Assembly (NCBI RefSeq): GCF_029525575.1
Contig: NZ_JAPDIA010000007.1
Coordinates: forward strand, 620,001 to 684,000
Origin: Cohnella rhizosphaerae
Lineage (GTDB): Bacteria; Bacillota; Bacilli; Paenibacillales; Paenibacillaceae
Reading direction: 5' to 3'
Length of the DNA: 64,000 nt
Every line of letters begins with the position of its first letter. Position 1 is the first letter of the stretch. Positions 44,010 to 54,800 of this stretch are shown here, one piece after another. A model generated the notes under the pieces. That model searched no databases and had not been told where the DNA came from. It saw only the letters and a program-made list of their open reading frames with translations. The translations under genes and the position numbers were made by a program.

Positions 44010-46151
44010 ATGAACAAGACGATCGAAATCGCCGAAAACGGCCTTCATCTGCATATAGACGTGACGGAACAAGGGGACGCGCGATTGATGCATTTCGGAC
44101 CCGAGCCGTACCGGCCGGGTACGGTGTCGGACAAGCAAGCTCCCGGCTTCCGCCTGCTGGAGCTGCAACTAACCGGCGAGGACCGCGCCGAGTACCACGG
44201 ACGCACCCATAGAGCGACCTATCCGGGGCTGCGCATGCAATACCGGTCGCACAGCGATGCGCGCGTCGGCCCGGGCCGCAAGCTCGAAGTAACGCTGGCC
44301 GACCCCGAGACGGGGCTCGAGGCAGTTTCGCATTTCCAATTTTACGACGGCATTGCCGTCACGCGCTGTTGGACGACGTTGACGAACAAGGGCGCCTCGC
44401 CGCTGGGCGTCGAGTACGTGTCTACGTTCGCCCTGACGGGGCTCGACAAAGAAGGCGCGCTGGACCGCGACGACAAGATGTCCGTCTCCATTCCGCATAG
44501 CGGCTGGCAAAGCGAGCTCCAGTGGCGGACGTACTCGCTGCCCGAGCTTGGCCTCTCGCATATGACCGACCGCAGCTCGAAGCGCATTACTTGCAGCAAT
44601 ACGGGCTCCTGGGCGGCGGCCGAACATATCCCGATGGCCGTGTTGGACAACTTCGAAACGAATACGCAGCTGTTCTGGCAGATCGAGCACAACGGCTCCT
44701 GGCACTGGGAGATCATCGACCAGTTCGACTGTCTGACGTTGCTCGTGAGCGGGCCGACCGAGCACGACAATCAGTGGTGGCGCGAGCTCGCGCCGGGCGA
44801 GTCGTTCGTCTCCGTGCCGGCGGCGGTCGGCGCGACGCGTGGCGGCTTCGACGCGGCGATCGGCGAGCTGACCCGCTACCGGAGAGCGATCCGGCGTCCC
44901 AACGAAGACAACCGGCTGCTGCGCGTCATCTTTAACGACTACATGAACTGCCTCTGGGGCCAGCCGACGACCGAAAAGCTGCTCCCGCTCATCGACGCGG
45001 CCGCGGACATCGGCAGCGAGTATTTCTGCATCGACGCGGGCTGGTACGCGGACGGCGACTGGTGGGACGGGGTTGGCGAGTGGCTGCCTTCCAAGGCGCG
45101 GTTTCCGGAGGGCATCAAGTTCGTGCTCGACTATATCCGCGGCAAAGGCATGATTCCCGGTCTCTGGCTGGAGCTCGAGGTCATGGGCATCAACAGTCCG
45201 AAGCTGGCGGACGCCGACGACGGCTGGTTTTTCATGCGTCACGGCAAGCGTGTCAAGGACCGCTCGCGTTACCAGCTGGACTACCGCAACCCCGCCGTCG
45301 TCGCGCACGCGGACGAAGTCATTCGGCGCCTCGTCGAAGACTATGGGGTTGGTTATATTAAAATGGACTATAACATCAATGCAGGCATCGGCACCGAGAC
45401 GGACGCGGACAGCTTCGGCGACGGCCTGCTGCAGCACAACCGGGCGTATCTCGCCTGGCTGGACGGCATCTTCGCGCGGTATCCGGACCTGGTTATCGAA
45501 AACTGCTCCAGCGGCGGCATGCGCATGGACTACGCCATGCTGAGCAGGCACAGTATTCAGTCAACGAGCGACCAGGAGGACTATGTAAAATATGCGGCCA
45601 TCGCCGCGGCTTCGCCGTCCGCGCTGACGCCGGAGCAGTCGGCCATCTGGTCGTATCCGCTGCGCGAGGGCGACGACGAGGAAGTCGTGTTCAACATGGT
45701 CAACGCCATGCTGCTCCGCGTCCACCAGAGCGGCCATGTCGCCGAGCTCAGTCCGCGCCGCCGCGCGCTCGTCAAGGAAGCGCTCGACTACTACAAGACG
45801 ATGCGCGCCGACATCGCAGCGGGCCTGCCGTTCTGGCCGCTCGGCCTGCCGACGCAGCAGGACGACTGGATCTGCTTCGGCATCCGCGCGGACGACCGAG
45901 CCTATGTCGCGGTCTGGCGCCTCGGCGGCGAAGCGGCCGAGATCGCGCTGCCGCTGCCGTGGCTGGCGGCGGAGGGCGGAGGCGGCGCTGGCACTTCCGG
46001 CGCAGCAGGCGCCGTGCAAGTGCGTGCGCGTATCGCCTACCCGGCCGCGCATGAGGGCAGCGCCGCCGCCTGGGACGCCGAGACCGGCACGCTGCGCGTG
46101 AAGCTGCCGCGCGAGCGGACGGCAAGGCTGGTAGAGCTGCGTGTCTTTTAA
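44010..46151 (+). CDS. GH36 alpha-galactosidase
   Basis: 713 residues, cytoplasmic. An N-terminal supersandwich (1-300) precedes a TIM barrel (310-620). Catalytic landmarks of GH36 are present: YFCIDAGWY, WLPSKARFPEG, GYIKMDYNINAG with the nucleophile Asp, ENCSSGGMRMDYAM, and STSDQEDY with the acid/base Asp. The enzyme releases galactose from alpha-1,6 linkages of melibiose or raffinose-type sugars. ATG 44010 is chosen because GAGGGA lies 11 bases before it; GTG 44001 is only two bases from that site. A Gly/Ala-rich loop near residue 660 is unusual but in frame. Confidence 0.95.
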   Translation: MNKTIEIAENGLHLHIDVTEQGDARLMHFGPEPYRPGTVSDKQAPGFRLLELQLTGEDRAEYHGRTHRATYPGLRMQYRSHSDARVGPGRKLEVTLADPETGLEAVSHFQFYDGIAVTRCWTTLTNKGASPLGVEYVSTFALTGLDKEGALDRDDKMSVSIPHSGWQSELQWRTYSLPELGLSHMTDRSSKRITCSNTGSWAAAEHIPMAVLDNFETNTQLFWQIEHNGSWHWEIIDQFDCLTLLVSGPTEHDNQWWRELAPGESFVSVPAAVGATRGGFDAAIGELTRYRRAIRRPNEDNRLLRVIFNDYMNCLWGQPTTEKLLPLIDAAADIGSEYFCIDAGWYADGDWWDGVGEWLPSKARFPEGIKFVLDYIRGKGMIPGLWLELEVMGINSPKLADADDGWFFMRHGKRVKDRSRYQLDYRNPAVVAHADEVIRRLVEDYGVGYIKMDYNINAGIGTETDADSFGDGLLQHNRAYLAWLDGIFARYPDLVIENCSSGGMRMDYAMLSRHSIQSTSDQEDYVKYAAIAAASPSALTPEQSAIWSYPLREGDDEEVVFNMVNAMLLRVHQSGHVAELSPRRRALVKEALDYYKTMRADIAAGLPFWPLGLPTQQDDWICFGIRADDRAYVAVWRLGGEAAEIALPLPWLAAEGGGGAGTSGAAGAVQVRARIAYPAAHEGSAAAWDAETGTLRVKLPRERTARLVELRVF

Positions 46152-46235
46152 TGAAGCTGCCCATTTGATGACGATTAATTCAGGCTGAACGGAACAAACG
46201 GATTTTAACGAATAGATCTTAATAAGATTTGACTG

Positions 46236-46289
46236 AAAAGCAGTTTCCGGAATTCATCTAGTTATTTAGGTGAGCCGGGCTGCTTTTTT
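46236..46289 (+). terminator. Rho-independent terminator
   Basis: AAAAGCAGTTTCCGG pairs with CCGGGCTGCTTTT, ending in a T-run, after the alpha-galactosidase gene. Confidence 0.75.
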
Positions 46290-46384
46290 AGTATTCATCT
46301 ACATTATTCGACAAATGCTGCCGGATAAGCATGATATGATTCGAAAGTACTGTTGAATAAGAACATAGTGGGGGGACCAAAGAA

Positions 46385-49300
46385 ATGCGTAAACGAAATT
46401 GGACAAGTATTCTCGCCATCTTATTATGTTTTGCTATGGTTATGCCAGCGTATGCAGAACAAAGCCTGAATGACGAAGCGGGTGTACTCGCGCCCGATTA
46501 CGTCCCTGCGACGCCGCAAGAACTCCCCTTGCCGGACGAAGACAAAGGTTCGAGCAGTGTCTCTTCGGTCACTTATTCTTTTGACTTCCCAGGTGCAGTC
46601 CATTCAGATTCAGAGCACGGACGGCACGAATCTACCTGGAAGTGGCATCGCTTATGTGAACGGTTATTACGCATCGATTAACGACGGAGTCATCGACCTC
46701 TCGAGGTTATCCTTCAGCCCTGCCCAGCAAGTAAAAATCGTGTTCGCATTGCAAGCCGACAATGCGGAGCTCTACCTGGATTCTGCTACGATGAAATGGA
46801 GCCAATTGCAGACTAGGGGCGTTTGGCGGATTAGCGACACAGCCGTTCGTTCAACGATGCAAGGCTCGACTGTAAGCGGAGGCATTACGTTTAATTATCA
46901 AGTGGCTTACGAAGGTTCTGCTTTCCCGGCAAGCACCTTTAACGGATCCTTTTCGCTGATCGCTAAGCCAGGTACGGCCGTACTGAATGCTACAGGCGTG
47001 TCGGATGGCGTGGGCTACTTGCTGAGCAAGCCCGTATCCATTGCTGCCGGAGCTACCTGGATGTTTACCGATGAGGACGTGGCCAATACAGCAAGGCTGT
47101 CGGTGCCGTCAGGCAGCGGCTCAGTCAATCTTATCAAAAATTATGCTATCGCTATGTTTGAGCAAGTGAATCAGTTCAGAGCAACCAAAGGTTCTTATGG
47201 AATCATTCTTCAAACCATCGATGCCCAAGGCTATACAAGCAATTGGTATTCAGACACCCTGGATCTGACGACCGAACATACACTTTCTTTCGGTTCGCCG
47301 GTCCTAAGTCTGTTAACAGCAAATACATCGGACAGCAGATTTACAGCTAGCCTGCAGATCCGCAACGGGGACTTTCAATTAACCGGCGTGTACAGCCGGG
47401 AAGATGACCCTACCAATCTCATTCAGAACGGGCTGCGCATTACAAACGCCGATAACAAAGTCGTATATGACTCTCGCCCTCAATCCAACGAATGGTTGAA
47501 CATCAATGCGTCGCTTTCGCCCAAGTTAACCACCGGTCTCTATAAGGCAGAGATTACGATTTCCTACCCGGGACTTGCTCAGCCGCTAACGGTGACGAAT
47601 ACCTTTCGGGTAGAGCATGCAGAAGACTACGCTGACAAAGGGATTTACGTCACTGCTGAAAACGAAAAAGGCAAGCCGTTGACCGGAGGCACTGCGACCT
47701 TGTACAGGACACAGCCTCCCTATATAGACGATGCTAATGAAGGAATTAAGGCTAATGAGACCTACAGAGTCGGCAGTTGGAGACTCGAAGACGGTGCGAT
47801 AGTCATTCCTTATGACAATCTCATGAAGGGGTTCGACTACGAAGTCGTTGTCTCCGGAGATACATCTAAGGGTAGATCCGGCGTACTGTATACGGCCAGC
47901 GTCACCCGTGACGATCAGCGCGTGCGTTTTACGGCGGCAGATTTGAAGCACGTCGCATTGCATGCGAACCAAGCCGAAAGCGGCGATCCTGTGCTCGTGG
48001 GCCTGCTTAATGAACAGGGTGATGATGCGAGTTATCCGTGGTCCATTCCGTTTATCGAACAAACTGCGGAAGCATGGATTCAAACGTCGCATACGGTAGA
48101 CTTTTTTACGAAGTTAACCGACGGAGAAAACGGTTATTTCTTGAATAAACAGATAAAGCTTCAGAATGCCGAAACTGCGATCGATCTCAACGGCAATCTA
48201 GTAGAGGTCGCACTTCCTTCCGGCTACACGGGTCAACTAGACATTAATTACAGCTGGTACAAAGACCGATTTGCTGCAAAGCATTATTTCGTCACTAAAG
48301 GTCTGGATGCCGTTGCATATTATGATATTGATAAAGATGGCTACCGGTACTCGCTTGCTAAATACCTCGGTCCAGTTACCGAGAAGCGGACGCTGGCTCT
48401 TGGCTCCACCTTTACGAATCAAACGCCGGTCCAACAGGTATATTCGGCCGGTTACGTGAATCAAAAGGTGTACACCAACTACTGGGATTCTCAGGACAAC
48501 CGGCTAACGGGAGTAGCTCCGATAGAGGCTTCCACCATCGTGAGCGGCATGACAAGCAACAACATTACTTTTAAGTTAAACGATGGAGGCACTCTTCGAA
48601 CGATTGCTCTCGAGCCTGCGTCCGAAGGGTACGGTTATTCTGCAATTGGATACAACGATGCTTCGCTAAATAGCGTTGCATCCGGAGGTCTGGTGGATTA
48701 TAGGCTATATAATTCAGCCAATCAGCCGGTCGGAGATCCGATATCCGCACAGGACGTGGACAGCATCTGGCTTAAGGCGCCGCTTCCGGCAGGAGCGTAT
48801 ACCCTCCGTCTGGTGCGTCAGAACTTCCCCGATAGCTTCGTTAAACTAGCGGGCGAAGAGAAGATCTTAGTTGAGGGCAGCTATTACGAGGGTGCGCTTG
48901 AGATTCCGCTAGAGATGCCAAGCAATTACGGGTTTGACGAGCAATCTAACGGATATGCAGTGCTTCAAGAGTCCGGAGGGGGGCGATGTCTCGCGTTCTT
49001 TGGGGATTGAAGGCGGTCGATTGCTTATCCCGAACGATATTGCCCTTCAGACGAATCGTTCATACGTGCTTCACATGGTCTTGTACAAGCTTGATCCCAA
49101 GAACTATTTTAACTACATGACCTATTACCACCAGATGAAAATCACCGGTGCTGATTTGTTGCAAAAAAAGCGCATCGGTTTCCCGATTAATGCTCAAAAG
49201 TTAGACATGCAGTTTAATGACTTGCCGGCGTACTTGCATAATGCGAACGCAAACTTCACGTTCTCTGCCGCCGACGGAAAGAATCCGTTCAGCATTGCTT

Positions 49301-51267
49301 ATCGGATGCGGGGAGCATTCGGCAAGAGCGCAAATCTATCGACGCTGATTACATCACAGACTGATTTTACGTTAGATCTGTATGGTGTTGATGGCGGCTC
49401 TACCGGCTACGACCTTAGAAAGCGAGTGCATGTCAACGCTAACGGCGAGTGGAAAGCAGTCAATGAGCCAACGTACGAGCTTCAATTACAGCAAGGACAG
49501 CCATTCTACGGAATTCAAGCTTTTACGAATGATTGGTTCTCATACAAAATTAGCTATGACGATGCATTCACGATAATTGACAAAGCCTACGTACCCGCCG
49601 GACGACAAGCACTCCAGATCTCAACGCCTGTCTTCAGCAAAGATGAACGGGCTTGGTACTTAGACTGGAGAACGCGCGATGAAGTGTCAATCGACGGCAA
49701 AAAGACCATTTCTTTCACGGGTAAAGTGGAAGATTCTCAGTCTTCGATGACCGTAACGCAAATCTCGAGTGGCGGCAATTCAATACTCAGTGTTAAACCG
49801 GAGTTGGCCAGCGGGGGAATTGGTCCTAATGAACGCAGCTATAACGAGTGGAAACTACCGTTATTATGCACCGGGAATCATAACGATCCGAGATAGCAGC
49901 AATAAAAAAGGTATATGCAGGTGTCGCTTATGGCACCGGATATGATCTGACGTTGACTACCAAACTTGATCCGGGCAACTATACGCTGACTTACCAAATG
50001 CCGACAGGGCCAGGGACGTCAACCATATTGAACAAAAGCCTCACTGTAACGGATGGAACAAACAGTGGTGGAGGATCAAGCGGCGGAGGCGGCGGCTCGG
50101 GAGGTGGTTCTGGCGGCGGAGGCGGCGGTGGCAGTGTTAGCGAGCCTGGCGGCACCGATTCGCCGAAGACCACAGTCTTCAAGGTCGAAGATATTCCTGC
50201 AGCCGCCAAGGGTGTCGTTACGCTTCAGATCAAAGACAGCGAAACGGTGACAGTGCCCGCGAGCATCCTGAGCGGCGAAGGCGCCAAAAACGGATTGGAG
50301 TTTGTGGGCAGCCACGGTAAGGTATCCATCTCGCCGGCTGTGCTTCAGCAATTAGCGGCGCTAGTAGGAAAAGATGCACTGACAGACGCGAAAGTCTCGC
50401 TATCGATCGTACCTATTAGCGCAAGCGAGGCGTTGGCAGGAGTTAAGACACCGGCTGGCGCAAGCGCAAAGGCTGCAGGCTCTGTCTTTGACTTCAAACT
50501 GTCGATCCAGGCTAAGGATGGTCAAGCGAACGTGCTGTCGTCCTTCGCCGAGCCAATTACGCTTACCTTCGAGGTTAATGCAGACGCTGTAAAAAAGCTT
50601 ATCCAACGTATTCTACATTGCAGAAGACGGCAGTCTGACGTTCATACCTGGCAAATGGGTCGATGGTTCGCTCGTGGCCAAGGTTACGCACTTCAGCAAA
50701 TACGGCGTACTTGAAATCCAAAAAGACTTCGCGGACGTCAACGCCTCGAGCTGGGCGTATGCGGCGATCCGTGAGCTGGCGGCGAAACAGATCGTGGGTG
50801 GCACGACCGCCGATAAGTTCGAGCCAAACCGTAAGGTGACGCGCGCCGAATTTACTTCGATGCTCGTGCATGCACTCGCCTTGAAGATGGATAAGACAGC
50901 CGCCTTCAAGGACGTACCGGGCACAGCCTGGTACGCGTCGGCCGTAGCTGCGGCCTTCGAGAGCGGGCTTGTGAAAGGCAGCAGCGCGGATACGTTTGCG
51001 CCGAGCCGATCGATCACGCGCGAGGAGATGGCTGTCATCATGGCAAACGCGCTTAAGTATGCAGATCCTTCCGCAACCTCGGCGCAGGCGATGGCGTTCA
51101 AGGACGCGGCCAAGATCAGCAACTGGGCGAAGGAAGCGGTAAGTCTCGCATCGGCCAATGGCTTGATCAAGGGCGACGGCATGGGCGGGTTCAATCCGAA
51201 GGGAATGGCGACTCGCGCAGAAGCCGCGCAAATGCTTGTCAACTTGCTAAATCGTACGGCACAATAA
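46385..51267 (+). CDS. Large SLH-anchored surface protein (about five apparent frameshifts)
   Basis: About 1625 residues if breaks near 46583 (T run), 48980 (G run), 49853, 49909 and 50594 (A run) are each corrected by one base; the corrected length is divisible by three. It has a signal peptide (MRKRNWTSILAILLCFAMVM to AYA), a long beta-rich region with Ig or carboxypeptidase-regulatory-like modules (GIYVTAENEKGKPLTGGTA), a Gly/Ser linker (near 50060-50140), a beta domain also found before the SLH repeats of the protein at 54801 (VHFSKYGVLE-like end), and three SLH domains (ITREEMAVIMANAL is typical). GC content is lower than that of its neighbours. It probably contributes to the S-layer or adhesion; no catalytic motif is seen. 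Confidence 0.75.
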
Positions 51268-51278
51268 GGAAGCGAGGG

Positions 51279-51300
51279 GGGACCCGAGCGATCGGGTCCC
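51279..51300 (+). terminator. Rho-independent terminator
   Basis: GGGACCCGA / TCGGGTCCC stem followed by TTCCGTTATT, between the SLH protein and the ligase-like gene. Confidence 0.75.
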
Positions 51301-51321
51301 TTCCGTTATTCTCAATCGGAA

Positions 51322-53119
51322 ATGGATGAAAATAAGATGCCTAAGCAGGCGAACGTCCGAACCTTCGATTCGGGCACGATTATACTGTTTCTATTTTTAT
51401 GCACCGGCCCTTTTGTCCATGGCTTTATGTTCGAATCCGAGCTTGCGGGAGCTGCGATTGTCGTTCTGTTTGGTTTTCTCGTATTCCTGTTGCGGGCGAG
51501 GCTAAGGGGCGATATCATTCTGTACCTCCTGCTTGCGCTGACGGTGCTATATGCGGCGAGCGTCGGGTATGGCGCGGATCGGCACGAGTCGTTGTTAAGT
51601 TTGCTAAAAGTATCGCTGCTGGCGCCGCTCTATGTATTCGTTCGCGCTGTTTCTGCGACCGTTATGGCGCGCATTTGGGAAGCTTGGACATGGCTCCTCG
51701 GCCTGTCCGTTCCCATCTCGATCGCGGCCGATAGATTCGTGGACGGAAGACTCGCGGGCTTCATCGACTATGCAAACGGATATGCCATCCTGCTGCTGGT
51801 CGGCGTTCTAATCGCATACGGCTTAGCGGCTGCGGCGTCCCCATCGATCAGAAGAAATCTGCTGCAAATTCCGATTTTCCTTGGCGCCGCAGGAACGTAC
51901 CTGACGGAATCCCGGACCGTACTGGTTCTGCTCTTCGCTTCCTTCGCCGTCTTGTATTTCCTGAAAGGACGAGCGCATCGAATGCTGTGGCTGCGCACCA
52001 GCTCAAGCGTAGCGCTGGGACTTATTGCCGGAGTGATGTACGGTTGGTTGCCATGGCTTGTGCTTCCAGTCGCAGCGATCTTTATGCTTCTATATCGGAT
52101 TCCAGAATCGGAGACATCGAAGCGGGCTGTACGGATATCTTTGCTCGTCGTATCGCCGCTCCTGGGTACCGGTGCCATATGGTTCGGTTCCGGCATGGCC
52201 GATCGCTGGAGCGCGATCGCTTCCCGCACGGGAGAAGGGGCTACCCGGCTCGTTTATTATCGGGATGCCTGGATGATGTTCATGGACTCGCCGCTTTGGG
52301 GATTTGGCGCGGGCGCTTGGATGTACATGCAATATCATTACCAGACCGCAGCGTACTTTACCGCGTACATTCATAGTCAACCGCTGCAGGTGATGACGGA
52401 GACCGGGGTGTTCGGTCTGCTGCTTTTCATCGGAATATGTGTATTTTTGGTTGGACGCTGTCTATCTTCGGCTAGACGCAACGAGGGAGTCCACTCCGAC
52501 TTTGACGCGGTTCGAGGAATAGCCTGCTGCGTGCTGCTTGTGCATAGCTTAGTAGATTTCACGCTGTCTTTCCCTTATTTGTTAGGATTGCTGATAATCA
52601 TTGGAACAGCTCCGGCTAATACTCCGATAGTCAAGACAAACGCAGCCAAGGCAATTTCTGCCGTGCCTATCGTCGCCAAGTTTGTTGCGGCACTGGCGGC
52701 TGCGTCCCTGCTGACGGTCGCAACGCTGCTATTTATATCGGATCGCCTGCAGCAGTCGGCCGTACGAGCGATCGCGGAGCAAAGAAAGGCGGATGCAGTA
52801 GACCTGCTCGACAGAAGCGCGAAGATGGCCATTTTTGCGGATCGAATCTACGATCGGAAGGCCAGGCTTTACCTCAGCGAATTTGAGAGCGGAGGAGATC
52901 GTCGTTATCTCGATGTCGCCCGAGACGAGAATAAAAAAGGCGCTGTCGCTCCACCCCGAACAAATTTGGTATGAAAAACTAAAGAGCGATATTCTTTGGG
53001 AGCAGGGAGATCGACAAGAGTCTGCCGAGATTCTTGAGGAGCTGGTCGCTCGCGATCGGTTTATGGCCCGCTGGCGCGAAGAGCTTAAGCTTAGAGCGGC
53101 TGGTAAAGGGGCGCCGTGA
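51322..53119 (+). CDS. O-antigen ligase/polymerase-like membrane protein with TPR-like tail (one apparent frameshift)
   Basis: About 598 residues with ten or more helices and the Wzy_C region around GEGATRLVYYRDAWMMFMDS, PLWGFGAGAW and YIHSQPLQVMTETGVFGLL. The soluble C-terminus (about 480-598) resembles helical TPR repeats. An extra A in the run near 52936 splits it; correction joins RDENKK to ALSLHPEQIWYEKLK. Such proteins transfer lipid-linked glycans to an acceptor. Directly after a large SLH protein, it could glycosylate S-layer proteins, as WsfB is thought to do in Geobacillus. That role is inferred from position. Confidence 0.82.
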
Positions 53120-53529
53120 TGCTTTCCAAAGCGTCGCTTCATCGTTTGTTTCACATAATAGAAAGTATAAAATCGGCAGGTAACGCTACACAGTGCCTAT
53201 TCGGCCCGAAATACGCCATAGTCCCGACAGGTAACGCTTTTCAGCGCCTTACGCCCCTCTCTCTCATCGTCGCGCGAGGGGAGAAAGGGGAAAGCTGGAT
53301 AACGCAAGCTTTCCAGCCGATTGGACGAGCCGAGGCGGAAATGCCTGCCCATCCTTTGCAGGGATTCATAGGTTATCCCTCGCGCAGGCATATTGCGAAC
53401 AGGAGCGGCGGCATCCAATCGCCCTCGCTGGCTTCACTTGCTAACCTTACGATGACGTTAAGCGGAAAGGTAAGCGTGAGATGCAAATGAAAACTGCGGG
53501 AGTAACCGAAGGCAAGTCGAGCGAAGATA
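53120..53529. other. Non-coding stretch
   Basis: No credible gene. Two short direct repeats with core CAGGTAACGCT occur at about 53178 and 53227. Confidence 0.5.
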
Positions 53530-53708
53530 CCGGACTCAGATGACGCTATTTCGTAAAAAAATGGTGCAATTGTGATCATTACGGACTGGAGAGCCGTTAT
53601 TCACCCAGATCAAGACTAAAATAGTCTCTAATCCCGCAATAGGGGCTCCTGGGTCCGCGAGCGGGCTGCAAAGCGCGATCGGAACAAAAATAAGGGCTCC
53701 TGAGTCCG
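53530..53708. repeat. Dispersed four-motif palindromic element, copy B
   Basis: Same +,+,-,- order as 12704-12884: GGACTCAGATGACGCTATTT (53532), GGACTGGAGAGCCGTTATTC (53583) and two inverted copies ending in CTCCTGGGTCC (53656) and CTCCTGAGTCC (53706). Length differs from copy A by about two bases although the inner spacers differ in sequence. Confidence 0.8.
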
Positions 53709-53967
53709 TCCGCTGCGCGCCATTGCGCAAACAAAGGCGGGCGGCGGCCTTTTCGCGCCCCGCATCCTGTCTCCGCGGCAACTTTAGGCTCGCGAACATA
53801 CATCGCACGACATGCGGAATACAATAAGGAATAACTTCCGTCGCGGTCCATATTGATCGGCGGGAAGCGCGAGGGCAACCGAGATAGGGCTCGGTCAAAA
53901 GATCCTTTTTTTTGTGAAAGCGCAATCAAGCAGACCGTATAAAACGAATAGAAGGAGGCGGCCCACG

Positions 53968-54459
53968 ATGAGTACGCGATTGTTGTCGGAGTCGCTCGTT
54001 CGGGAGCGGTTTCCTCATCTGCGATACGTGAGGATTCATACGAGCGGCAAGCAGACGGCGACGATCTACGCCTGGGACGACCAACTCGAGCTGCGTGAGG
54101 AAGACCGGGCGAATCTGCTGAAGTTCGCCTCCGCCTACCTGACGCCGTTCGTCTGTTTTAACGTCAAGCCGTACGGGCAGACGAGGGAGGAACGCGTGCC
54201 GGCCGCGCCCGAAGTGCCGGACGATGTGAGAGAAGCCGCGATGAACCGCGGCTCCGACCTGCACGACATCATCGACGTCGTGGACCGCATGCTGGCCGGC
54301 GGACGGATCTCGTTCGATCGCTACGATCGGACGAACGCCGTTGTTTATCTAACGATCCGATCGACGCTTCCGATCTCGCCGATCGAGCGGGAGCTTATCG
54401 GCTTGTATCTCTACGAGCTGCTGCCGCTCGGGACGCAATCGAGTGTTCAGTATATTTAA
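53968..54459 (+). CDS. Conserved small protein, function unknown
   Basis: 163 residues, soluble, no signal peptide. It begins MSTRLLSESLVRERFPHLRY and has a strand-helix pattern (TATIYAWDDQLELREED, RISFDRYDRTNAVVYLTIRS) with a helical end. ATG 53968 follows GAAGGAGG; the upstream in-frame codons lack a ribosome site. Codon use is like the host genome, and an intrinsic terminator follows, so it is probably a real monocistronic gene. I do not recognise its family. Confidence 0.8.
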   Translation: MSTRLLSESLVRERFPHLRYVRIHTSGKQTATIYAWDDQLELREEDRANLLKFASAYLTPFVCFNVKPYGQTREERVPAAPEVPDDVREAAMNRGSDLHDIIDVVDRMLAGGRISFDRYDRTNAVVYLTIRSTLPISPIERELIGLYLYELLPLGTQSSVQYI

Positions 54460-54504
54460 TCGTGCCGATCAGGCTGGTGTTTCGAGTCATGCGCGCATGG
54501 ACTG

Positions 54505-54536
54505 TCTCCCAGGTCATTGTTGGATGACCTGGGAGA
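54505..54536 (+). terminator. Rho-independent terminator
   Basis: Perfect TCTCCCAGGTCA / TGACCTGGGAGA stem followed by TGGTTCTTTT. The rest of 54537-54800 holds no gene; an AT-rich stretch near 54715-54770 is probably the promoter of the next gene. Confidence 0.85.
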
Positions 54537-54800
54537 TGGTTCTTTTCGTATTCCACCATCCGCGAACGCACCAACTATCAACCTACGTGCACACTTCGAG
54601 CGTCGCACCCCCGGCGAACGCGCCAACGGTTGATCGACGGTCGTTCTTTGGAGGTCCATCCCGCTCTCCTTCAGCGTTACGCGCCCCCCTCTTTGGAACC
54701 CTTGTTCTTGATCTTTTACATATCTTTTACAAATTAAGCTATCATTTATCGATATCATTTACTATACTTGCAGGGAATGCGAACCGAAGGGAGAGCGAGC

